The translations under genes and the position numbers were made by a program. A DNA stretch of 18,860 nucleotides from Psilocybe azurescens (lineage: Eukaryota > Basidiomycota > Agaricomycetes > Agaricales > Agrocybaceae), in assembly GCA_023853785.1 (NCBI GenBank), contig JAJIRX010001017.1, forward strand, positions 1-18,860, read 5' to 3'. The notes beneath the pieces were generated by a model that made no database searches, was not told the origin of the DNA, and was given only the letters and a program-made list of their open reading frames with translations. Shown here piece after piece: positions 10,461-18,789 of the stretch (positions are counted from its first letter, which is position 1; the number at the start of each line of letters is the position of its first letter).

Positions 10461-12950
10461 TGGCGTTCCCTACCCCTTCGAATACCCGCAGTACCTACCC
10501 CATTCATTGTTCCATAGTTGTTGCCATCATCAATATAGTCACCTGTAGGCGATATATTGGCACCTAGATCTCTTCTCCCGCCACGAGGGAGATCGACCAG
10601 GATCAACTGGAAGCTATAATGTCCCGACGGGCTATATATAGTTTAGTGTGAATGGACACGGATACAATCCTAAACGAGAACAGTATCCGTGACGCCTCTT
10701 ATGTCTTTTGTAGACGCCGATGCCAATTTCATTCGACAGCATCAACTTGATTTAGAAATTAGAATAGGGGATCAGAGTACCCACACGGTGATGAGATGGT
10801 AGATCTTTATATTTAGCTTTACATGACGGCTGTCCTGGGGCACGACACGGCTGCAAATGCATCAATCCGCATTTGGCATCCCATGAGCGGTTTGGTGGTC
10901 TTTCCAGCCCGACGTTCTGCGTCGCAGAACAAGGCACTGCCGAGCCTTTATGATATCATAGTAAGCCACGCACACCACGAGTCTGAAGACACCCACCTCC
11001 GCATTTCCGCCAGTTCCCTGGTGCTGAGCCGCACGTAAAGGAGCGCCGTCACGGTCACGGCTGCTCTGTTCGGGTTTCGTCTTCAATATTAACCCCTTCA
11101 AAATGCCCTCCAGATGGGCCTATTCTCAGCTCCCACAAAACTCCGAACGCCAGCGAAAGGGCGGTCTGACGAAAAGGAACATGGTCATTGCTGGTGACCC
11201 GCCAAACAAAGCTATGTCCTTCCATTCTCAGAATCGATTTTGAGCTGAGCCTCTGCTCTGTAGCTAGGAAACCCTTTTGTCAGGGCTTTCTTTCATGTTC
11301 TGGAGAACTTGGAATGTGGCTCTTCAGCTTCAGCACGAGCTGAGCTGTTACAGATGAACGTGTCGCCGCAATATGAAAACAAAACTCATCCCGTTATCGT
11401 CGCAACAGGTCGGCAAATCGGCATTGTATCGCTCCCCATAGAATTGTCTTGTTCAAAACGGGTTCTGCGGTACTCTTGTAAGTAAGGGGTGGTATATCCT
11501 GAGGGCGAACGTGGGTGACACTCTGCGACTTCTGATCTGGGGCAAGAAATGTTTCCTGTCATCCGCTCTCTAGTCCATTTTTCCTTCAAGACTTCCCATG
11601 TCCAAAGTCGTCAAAGACCAACCGACCTCACTTCCATACATCTCTCCCTGCAGTGACGGTCTTACTGCATTGCACTCTTAAAAATCTGCCAGAGCTTCTT
11701 CGTTGAAGCAGCTGGAAGACATCTTCCCCTCGGTCCCGGTGGACCGCCCGAACATCTTGGAGTATCATGCTCTTGCTCAGGCGCATTCGTACAAGCGCCC
11801 TGCTTTCCAAAAACATGAATAGATTGCAGTCGATACTCGTCTTTGTATGTGGTCCTCCAAATCATACAGAAAGTTTCCTGTGCTGAGTCGTTTCACATGG
11901 CCATAGGGCACGGGGTAGGGCTAAGTCTGTACAAACGGCCAGCCTGTCAGTCGGATGGCTGAAAGCAAGTTTTTTATATTTTTATGACTAACCTCTACGT
12001 GTTAGTAATTAGATCCAGGTAATCGAGGGTAGGCCATCCTGTGAACAAAAGTACGCTCATTTGTGTTCGGGGCGTGGAGTAATGTGCCTTCCCCAAAAGA
12101 CCGCTGATACGTTAGGATGAGGATACACAGGAAAGTCCGCCACCTGTCCAGAGTTTGAAGATCTAAAGAAAAAATGACCCTATAAAATAGACCGAGCGAG
12201 TCCTGGCGTCCTCCTACGATGTATGGATGACTTAAGAACAAGGTATAGATTGTCTGGAGTCGCCAAGGCGTTATTATTTTGTCACCGTAATCAGAAACGC
12301 ACGGTTTCCCTTCTGAGAAGTTTGTGCTCCTCGGAAAGATTTTCTCAGGGTGGATATAATCGGCTTTGAAAACAGGAGGACGGACAGAACGCGTCTGGGG
12401 TGACGGGCGCGTATGATATAGGCGACTAAGGTCTGTCCTCAAGCTATTCAGTATAAGATTCTTTTGGGGTCCGTAGCTAAAGAAGACAAATCGATGCTTC
12501 CATTACGGTCTCTCACAATCCCAAATGGACACTTCGGCGCTTGTTACATGCTGTCCTGACGTATTCTCCTCGTATATTATGCACAGAAATGTCCACGCCA
12601 CTGGCACAGGATTGTTTCTAATAATAGAGGACGGCGACCATAAATTCAGCCTCGAAAAATTGCCACCGCACACGATACAAATTATTCTATGCCGATCTCA
12701 CTTACCGTTAACTCCGAATCTTGCAAGAACGACGACGGCTCTTCAGTCGGTCAAAAGGGAGGAACGATAGCTTCAAGCTACCTCTGCCACATAAACACGT
12801 TTCAGCACGTGTTCTCGTCATGCTGCAAGTACTATCTGATGAGCTCCTGCGATAGAAACCACAATCCATGCATGCTAATTGCGGCAAATTCTATGAAATG
12901 GCAAATGGGGTTGGGGAAAGCCCATCGGGATCCAGTGTGCGTATGGTGTG
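10461..12950. other. No supported gene
   Basis: There are short frames only. The longest (12002-12442, minus, 146 codons) shows no motif I know and is about what chance allows. A perfect 9-bp inverted repeat (CACGGATAC at 10657-10665, GTATCCGTG at 10683-10691) could form a hairpin with a 17-base loop. CpG is present at ordinary frequency. Confidence 0.45.
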
Positions 12951-12959
12951 TGAAGTGCA

Positions 12960-13134
12960 TATTTATTATTGAGCCGCACTACTTTTCATGAGCCACCTAT
13001 TTTTTCCACCTTTGTGTCATTTTGAGTACCTTAAAACATTGTCGAATCATGGCTCGGAATCTTGTTGGGAGAGTCAACCCTTGTGTCGGAGCCAAATTTT
13101 TAAGAGGCACGTTCAGAGACACTGTCAGAGCAAG
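12960..13134 (+). repeat. Inverted repeat, left copy
   Basis: This block matches the reverse complement of about 13887-14066 with small gaps and scattered substitutions. It includes an identical run of more than 20 bases containing CACCTTTGTGTCATTTTGAG (starting near 13009). Further shared words are GGGAGAG.CAACC, GTCGGAGCCAAA and TCAGAGCAAG. It looks like one copy of a dispersed repeat, probably part of a transposon. Confidence 0.85.
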
Positions 13135-13886
13135 TTTCACATTGAGAGCTTTTTAGTGTAGTTGAGAGTTTATTTTCTGTAAATTAGAGATCTTTTCTTA
13201 AGATCAAATTTGCAGAGAGTCTTTTCAGACATGAGCCCAATATTTAGTGTTTATATTGACCTGGACTGGCTCCTGAGTCAGGCTACAGGTCCCGCTTCCC
13301 TCGGAGACAAGTTCAATGAAAAATAATGTATTGTAGGAAACAAAGATAGGTAAAGCGATGCACTATGGTCTATGGGTTTGGCTGGTTAGTTGAAGGAGGT
13401 TAAAACACTAGTGGAACTGATACTTGAAGATCTGTCGAGTTTGTTATATAGTGTAAGCTATGGAGCAAAAAAACACAAGTCATGACTAAGTATGAGGGCA
13501 CTGGCGTGAAGGAGTATACAAATGCAATAAATGAAATAATGAGAATGTCCGATGTGAAAGACGGATGATGTCATGTACAATGAGAAATAGTCCGCATGAT
13601 ATGCATTGTGAATAAGAGAGAATTGCAAAGAAATGCACATTGTATAACCAGGTATGCCTATGTGGACCTGTATGTAGGACCTGTGGACTGTCCCCTTGAA
13701 GGCCCGGTTCATGACGTAAGAACCAAACTGGTATGCTAGCCTTTGTGGGGTCATTGATCAGCTGAAAAAGGCTCTGCTCCAAGCCATAGATGAGCTAGTT
13801 GTAAATGAGCTCTCAATTATATTGCAAAGAATCTATCAATTGTATTAAAAGCCCCCAGCATGGAGATCGTGTTCATAGTGAGGAGG
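13135..13886. other. Spacer between the inverted repeat copies
   Basis: About 750 bp without a supported gene. Both strands hold frames up to 98 codons; the minus-strand frame at 13486-13782 contains SLFQLINDPTKASIPVWFLR, which I do not recognise. An 11-bp palindrome CCTGAGTCAGG is at 13272-13282. The block may be the internal part of a decayed mobile element. Confidence 0.4.
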
Positions 13887-14066
13887 CTTGCTCTGAAAGT
13901 ATCTCTGAAGTGCTCCTTAAAACTTTGGCTCCGACATAAAGGTTGGCTCTCCCAAAAATATTCCAAGCCATAATTTGACAATGTTCTAAAGTACTCAAAA
14001 TGACACAAAGGTGGCAAAAATAGGTACATACATAGCTCATGAGGAGTAGCACACTCAATAATAAAT
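13887..14066 (-). repeat. Inverted repeat, right copy
   Basis: Reverse-complement partner of 12960-13134; see that entry for shared words. It differs by several substitutions and a roughly 9-bp insertion near its outer end. Divergence between the two copies shows that this is an old arrangement. Confidence 0.85.
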
Positions 14067-14097
14067 GTGTATGGTGTGATTTCTGCACATTTATTAT
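14058..14097. repeat. Small palindrome at the outer end of the right repeat copy
   Basis: ATAATAAATGTG (14058-14069) is perfectly inverted as CACATTTATTAT (14086-14097) around a 16-base loop. Similarity continues imperfectly outward. The right side (about 14068-14130) also resembles the start of the left copy (12949-13010) in direct orientation, so a third partial copy may begin here. Confidence 0.75.
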
Positions 14098-14275
14098 CAA
14101 GCTCAGATACTTTCCGCAAGTGACCTATTTTAAGTGCCTGCTACCTTTAGGTAGAGGGTCTTAGGGCATGCTAAATTTCACAACTTTTGGTGTGAAACTC
14201 TTCTGTACTGTTCGTGAGAATAATTTTTGGTCACCTGGACTGATCGGACTGATTGTTGACATGCCAATGCGGCGG

Positions 14276-16146
14276 TAGAATAACAAATGCAAACACATAT
14301 ATTATGTTTATTGTTGACAGATTTCTTGTCCTCTTGCTTTTTTTTTAGAATCAGTTTATTAACATGTAAGAAGTGGTTAGAGCACTAAGACACATGGGTG
14401 CAAGGATGCACCACCCTATGCTAGAGTATCTACTAAAGCTTGACTCTCCAAGAGTGGCAGGATTTGTATATCTAAAAGTCCAGATGAAAGTAATGAGGAT
14501 ATGTGAATGCTTTGTAAGAAGCAAATGAGCAGTAAGGGCACCTCAATAAAGTGCAAGAAAGAACCTTGCTTTCTTTTCCCCACTGCAAAATGTCTGTCCA
14601 TCTAATCAAATTTCTGGTATTGGCTGTTTTCTGCTCTTCTAACCAGCAGTCATCTGTCTCATGACTCTTTGCCTATGTGCACCATCTTATTGTCAACAAT
14701 TACATGTCTTGTGTGCATATTTCTCTAAATTCACAAATATCAGCATTTGTGTATTCCCTTGATGATATCTATGCATTTTCACAGTCTTCTTGATTGTCCT
14801 GCTGTGGTTCTTGGTAATGACTGATTTGATCTGGTCCACTTGCAGGTCACACCATTTTGAAAAGAAATGACCAAGTAACTTTTCCACCCATACCAACCTG
14901 ACTAGTATATGTTAGATTGGGTAATATTGGTGCAGGTGTATTGTATACTTTCTTTTTAACAGACTTATTAAACACTTTCTCTTTAGGTTATCTTTTCATG
15001 TTTCATGCCTCATATAGTCAATGAGGATGAGCACTTATTATCATCACTGTCTATGTTATCTTTGCATACCCATACAGGTCATTTTCTGTACATGCACAAG
15101 TACCTCTATAGAAAGCAATGTGGCAGATATTCCAGCAAATACCCCTACCTCTATGTGCTCTGATACATTTGCCTATACAAATCATGTCATGTACCCAGAA
15201 ATGTTGTTGTCTAATACTTCTCTCACTGTAGATAATTCAACTGAATTGCTTGATGTTCTTTCTGGATTCCAAATCATAATTGATGCTTTTTCTATGATTT
15301 CTCATCTGGTTTATGTGCACCTGTATTTTCACAATCTCTTAATAACCTACAGTCTGTCTTAAGCCTTTATGCAGTCATGTCTCATAAATGCAAAGCTAAT
15401 GACTTGGGTGATCAAAGAGATTGTTCCACTCTGCTTAAATGTTTCTGTCTCTTTCACTTCTCAATCAAACCTTTCTAGTGCTGTTCTGCGCTTTCTTTTC
15501 AAGTCAGAACACATTTCTAATGAAAGACTGGGACAAATTGCAGAATCCTTGAATATATTGGTTGCTTTACCAAGTGCTAATCATTATGCTATTTGCAGAA
15601 TTTACTAAAAAAACTATAACTTGTATACCAATCATGGCCATGCAATTTCTGTTTAAGCTGAAATAATGCTTGACTTTTTGATAAACTTAAAAAAATGAAC
15701 CACTCACTCTTGCCATTGAATATGGTATTAAAATAAATAACAGAACACATTTCTACTGGTGGTTGCTTTGATGCATCACAGCATGATTCAGAAGGTTGTC
15801 AGGCTATTGTCAATCAGTATTATCAAATACAACAAAATCCCAAAAATAATATATCCAGTACTGATATGTAAATTTACCTTCTCAGTATGATTTTTTCTTC
15901 ACTTTGACTTAACTCAATGAGAAGAATACTCCAGCTAAATGACATTGATTTCACTAAAGATGATGGTATTGCAAAACTATGTTGATTTTTAAAGAAATTT
16001 ATAACCCAACTATATAGAAAAAAAAAGAATACAACTAGCAAATGACTACAAAAGTCTTTGATTGCTGATAGGTATTATACTTTGCCATGGGTGTTCTGAT
16101 GTCAGCCAGATTTGCAGGGTCTGTCCATTTTCTTTGTCATCCATTG
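14276..16146. other. CpG-depleted AT-rich block, probable old methylated transposon remnant
   Basis: Reading every line, I find one CpG (15488-15489) in about 1,870 bp, while CpA, TpG and other dinucleotides are common. Flanking DNA on both sides contains CpG regularly. Loss of CpG with gain of TpG and CpA is what deamination of methylated cytosine leaves. Plus-strand frames at 15021-15362 and 15369-15608 stay open without recognisable domains; no gene is supported. Confidence 0.8.
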
Positions 16147-16160
16147 TGTTACGATCTCAA

Positions 16161-16190
16161 GTTAGAATCACGCAGTGTGCGTAATCTAAC
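16161..16190. repeat. Imperfect hairpin near the U5 end of the LTR
   Basis: GTTAGAATCACGCA and TGCGTAATCTAAC are inverted around a three-base loop, with one base bulged or mismatched. In the element's RNA this lies close to the LTR end. Confidence 0.65.
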
Positions 16191-16290
16191 CACCAATCGT
16201 TTACAAGAACAAGTTCAAGTTCAGAGTAGAGCAGGTTAAGCAGGTTGGATTCTCAAGAACTAGCTAAAGAATACAGTAGATGCTCCCTTG

Positions 16291-16298
16291 TATAAATA
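16291..16298 (-). promoter_or_regulatory. Candidate TATA box of the LTR
   Basis: TATTTATA on the minus strand lies downstream of the tandem repeats in element orientation, a plausible place for the U3 promoter. Transcription would run to lower coordinates. The same eight bases also read TATAAATA on the plus strand. Confidence 0.4.
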
Positions 16299-16315
16299 CT
16301 ATGAACTGTACAGCT

Positions 16316-16516
16316 AGTTGAAACGAGATTGAATGTTCATCAGCAGATGTATATAAGAATAGAAGAAACAGATCAAGTTGAAACAAGTTTGAATGTTCAT
16401 CAGCAGATGTATATAAGAATAGAAGAAACAGATCAAGTTGAAACGAGTTTGAATGTTCATCAGCAGATGTATATAAGAATAAGAGAAACAGATCAAATGT
16501 TCATCAAAAGATGTAT
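16316..16516. repeat. 60-bp tandem repeats inside the LTR (three copies plus decaying partials)
   Basis: Units start at 16321, 16381 and 16441 with a period of exactly 60 bp and only a few differences. Each contains TGTTCATCAGCAGATGTATA and a GTATATAAG core. A shortened copy begins near 16497, and a fainter GTTCATCAG...GATGTAT trace lies at about 16541-16570. Because 60 is a multiple of three, both strands show repetitive open frames of 77 codons, which are artefacts. Confidence 0.93.
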
Positions 16517-16586
16517 CATAAAAGATGGAAGTGAAAGTAAAGTTCATCAGAGCGTACGATGATGTATCAATGATGTGAAAGATGAC

Positions 16587-16636
16587 AAAGAAAAGGAAAA
16601 GAAAAGAAAAGAAAAGAGAAAAGAAAAAGAAAAAGA
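16587..16636. repeat. AAAAG-type purine tract (polypyrimidine on element strand)
   Basis: Fifty uninterrupted purines are built from AAAAG and AAAAAG units. They sit just inside the 5' end of the LTR as read on the minus strand. Confidence 0.9.
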
Positions 16637-16648
16637 CTTGTCATAACA

Positions 16649-16656
16649 TTACCCCC
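16649..16656 (-). other. Polypurine tract next to the 3' LTR
   Basis: GGGGGTAA on the minus strand lies directly before the LTR's TGTTATG. This is the expected place for the primer of plus-strand DNA synthesis in LTR elements. Confidence 0.65.
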
Positions 16657-16668
16657 GTACTACACTCC

Positions 16669-16893
16669 TTATGCCTCAGAAGGAGTGAAGTCCATTACTT
16701 CAGTGGGCTCAATAGTCTCCGTATGGTTCGCCCTGTGGTGTTGGCGATTCTGGCGTCGTCGGTGAAGAGGTCCAGGGCTTCAGGAGTTGACAGTGTTTGA
16801 GCCGTGAACGGGTATGGCAGGTTGTTTGCCTTGCAGACGTGGGTTGGCGGGAGTAGAAGAGGAAGAAGCAGCGGGAGTATTGATGAAAGACAT
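16669..16893 (-). pseudogene. Unidentified small ORF 2 at the 3' end of the gypsy element
   Basis: The frame starts at ATG 16893 with a Ser, Ala and Pro-rich N-terminus (MSFINTPAASSSSTPANPRL) and runs 37 codons to a stop at 16780-16782. Two adjacent frames continue it without other stops (PEALDLFTDDARIANTTGR, then EVMDFTPSEA), ending with TAA at 16669-16671, twelve bases before the polypurine tract. Each shift coincides with a short G run on the plus strand (near 16783 and 16705-16707), so one missing base at each would explain the breaks. Continuous length would be about 75 residues. I do not recognise the family. Confidence 0.4.
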
Positions 16894-16924
16894 GTTGCAT
16901 TGTTCTGGTAATTGGAGGTATGGT

Positions 16925-17251
16925 TTAGAGGTAGAACGACTTGGCCTTTTTAACTACTTTGGCGATCAGTGGAAGGCGTCGATGGAGCTCTCGCTCGACC
17001 AGATTTAGTTTGAGGCGTAGAGATCTGGCTTGGTGATGGGCAGCTTTAGCAGCAGCTGGGCGGTAGTTCTGTTTTGCTGTCTCCTTCCGATCAATTGTTT
17101 CGTTGTATGCGGTGAGAATTTCTCTTTGCAGTGTCTCAAGCTCTTCCACAGTCTGATCAGCCAGAGGGGTAGCAAAGATAGGGGTTTCGAGTTGGTTTGT
17201 TTCGGAGTTTCGAGTGAAAGAAGAGGCAATACGTCGGAGAAGGCGAGGCAT
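16925..17251 (-). CDS. Unidentified ORF 1 downstream of the chromodomain (108 aa)
   Basis: The ATG at 17251 lies 17 bases after the polyprotein stop, in a different frame. The protein is highly charged and probably helical: residues about 33-95 are rich in Glu, Arg, Lys and Leu (VEELETLQREI, RSLRLKLNLVERELHRRL). That could form a coiled coil. It ends KVVKKAKSFYL. No transmembrane segment or signal peptide is evident, so it does not look like an envelope gene. Its intact frame within an otherwise frameshifted element, and its fixed place between pol and the LTR, suggest that it may be a genuine accessory ORF. It could also be a chance frame. Confidence 0.45.
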   Translation of the reverse strand: MPRLLRRIASSFTRNSETNQLETPIFATPLADQTVEELETLQREILTAYNETIDRKETAKQNYRPAAAKAAHHQARSLRLKLNLVERELHRRLPLIAKVVKKAKSFYL

Positions 17252-17268
17252 CAGAGTGGTAGCGGTGA

Positions 17269-17494
17269 TCAGAGTTTGTGTAATTGGTGGTATTCTTTAA
17301 GAGTCTCGTTGTCGCCGTCGAACGCGCTCATCTTTTTCCCCCACGTTGCTTCGGAGATAGGGAATCCTGTCCATTTGATAAGGTATTGATATTTTTGCTT
17401 TCCTTTCTTGGGTTTTCGTCCTGTCTTTCTGTGATTCAGAATGGTTTCGACTTCCCAGTGTTCTTCTTTATTTTTGATTTCGGGTGGTGGTCTA
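17269..17494 (-). other. Chromodomain of the gypsy integrase
   Basis: The frame contains HWEVETILNHR, KYQYLIKWTGFPISEATW and a helical tail ending HQLHKL. W in HWEVE, W in IKWTG and the following F occupy the places of the aromatic cage that binds methylated lysine in chromodomains. A basic insertion (TGRKPKKGKQK) sits between the first strands. The domain is entered from the GPY/F frame through a one-base shift at 17495-17496. Confidence 0.85.
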
Positions 17495-17496
17495 GG

Positions 17497-17711
17497 AAAT
17501 TCGGTCCGTATGTTTCTGTCTCGTTATATGGCATGAGTAGAGTGGCGTGGAAGACGCCATGGATCTTCCATATCTTGGGTATTTTGAGTCTGTAAGTGAG
17601 AGGTCCCAAGACTTCTGTGATTGTGAACGGCCTTCTCGTTTTGGTTTCATCTTTGAATGGTACCGTGGAGATGTTGCGGGAGTCTAGCCAAACTTTCGCT
17701 TCCTTTCTCAA
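17497..17711 (-). other. GPY/F-type module of the integrase
   Basis: The frame contains KVWLDSRN, then FTITEVLGPLTYRLKIPK, then IHGVFHATLLMPY. This is the conserved module after the integrase core of chromoviruses. The frame then continues wrongly into KSKIKKNTG because of the shift before the chromodomain. Confidence 0.82.
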
Positions 17712-17891
17712 AACGGTTTGAAGGTCGATTTTCGTCGCTCGGCTATCCTTTGTCTTGCAAGTTCATGGGCGGCTAACGCTTCTTCGATCTCTCAGGAGAT
17801 GTTTGACTTTTTCTTCCACAGATGGGGCTTTGGTGTTCTCAAATGCGAGTGGAATGGCCAGCGGAGATGAACCTAGGTGAGTTCGAACGGG

Positions 17892-18405
17892 TTTTGACCC
17901 CTTCGGAGTGTTTTCTGTTGTTGTGAGTGAATTCTAATGTTCCAACTGACTTGTTCCAATCGGTTGGGTGTGAAGAACAATAGATGGATAGGTAGGCTTC
18001 TATTTCTTGGTTGAATCGCTCGGTGGTTCCGTCTCCTATTGGATGATAAGCCGTCGTTAATTTGGACTTGATCCCTAAGAGTTTCATGAGTTCTTGGAAG
18101 ACCTTTGCGAATAGGGGGTCTCGGTCTGAGATAATGCTGTCTGGGAGTCCGAATCGTTTGAAAAGATTGTCAAGTAAGAGTTGAGCTGCTCCTTCTGCGT
18201 CAAGTGCCTCTCCTGGTTTCCTTTCTTCCGGCAAGGTATTAAAATCACCCCCTTAGTAAGCCCATGGTCTACCACGACCATGAGTGCATCCACAATCTGT
18301 CCTGCGCTGTTTTTAACCGGTGGTAAGTCGGTTAGAAAGTCCATTGAACAGTTTGCAAATGGTCGTGTAGAAGTTGGTCCAGCAATTGGCATGAAAGATG
18401 GGTGA
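17892..18405 (-). other. Integrase catalytic core (DDE)
   Basis: The first acidic residue is in SMDFLTDLPP (codon 18339-18341), the second in ISDRDPLF (18124-18126), and the glutamate in GTTERFNQEIEAY (18019-18021). The spacing between the last two is 34 residues. TAYHP is intact. The core is spread over two frames that change near 18200, between QERHL-type and GEALDAEGAAQLLL sequence. Beyond ERFNQ the frame continues LEFTHNNRKHSEGVKT, typical of the core's end. Confidence 0.88.
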
Positions 18406-18444
18406 GAGGGATTTCTGTTAATCTTGAATTGTTGACAGATTCCG

Positions 18445-18708
18445 CAGCCTTTGACGTATTGTTTTACGGCGATCGTAGCCCAGGCCACCAGTAATGTGCC
18501 TTTACTGCATTGTAAGTTTCTAGTTCTCCGGGTGTCCTGCCGATGGTAGATCATGAAAAGATTTTACAATTTGTTGGCGTAGATTTTGGTTCTTCGGTAT
18601 ATATGTTTTATCTTTATAAAAGATAACATTTTTCCCATTGAATTCCTCCGTTTTCCAGTCGTCAAGGTCGGTTCGTAAGTTCGATGGTCCTTTTTGCAAT
18701 AGAGCCAA
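18445..18708 (-). other. Integrase H2C2 zinc-binding domain
   Basis: The two histidines are in FHDLPSAGH and the two cysteines in KGCGICQQFK, with the conserved YNAVKAHYWWPG-like segment between them visible only by changing frame. Upstream is the linker NLRTDLDDWKTEEFNGKN and YKDKTYIPKNQNLRQQIV. Confidence 0.85.
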
Positions 18709-18789
18709 GACTTCTGCAATATCTGTGTCGAATTCTTCCGAATCAATGATTTTTTGTTGTAGTTCTGGTGCCGATTAGATTGACGTAAG

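Larger units (their letters stand above)
16147..16648 (-). repeat. 3' LTR of the gypsy element (502 bp)
   Basis: On the minus strand it begins TGTTATGAC and ends GATCGTAACA, giving the short terminal inversion TGTTA...TAACA normal for LTRs. A G-rich polypurine tract abuts its start. It carries a long polypyrimidine stretch, 60-bp tandem repeats, a TATA-like box and a U5-side hairpin. The other LTR is not in the window, so identity between LTRs cannot be judged. Confidence 0.82.

Noticed and set aside
12002..12442. 146-codon minus-strand frame
   Set aside because: It is the longest frame in the left and middle regions, but it has no recognisable domain or splice structure. Its length is compatible with chance among so many frames.
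13272..13282. CCTGAGTCAGG palindrome resembling a bZIP site
   Set aside because: It is a single short motif inside repeat DNA with no adjacent gene.
16314..16562. 77-codon repetitive frames on both strands
   Set aside because: They are a by-product of the 60-bp tandem repeat, whose period is a multiple of three, inside the LTR.
17030..17595. Plus-strand frames of 119 and 103 codons in the retroelement
   Set aside because: They are shadows antisense to the ORF 1, chromodomain and GPY/F coding sequence.
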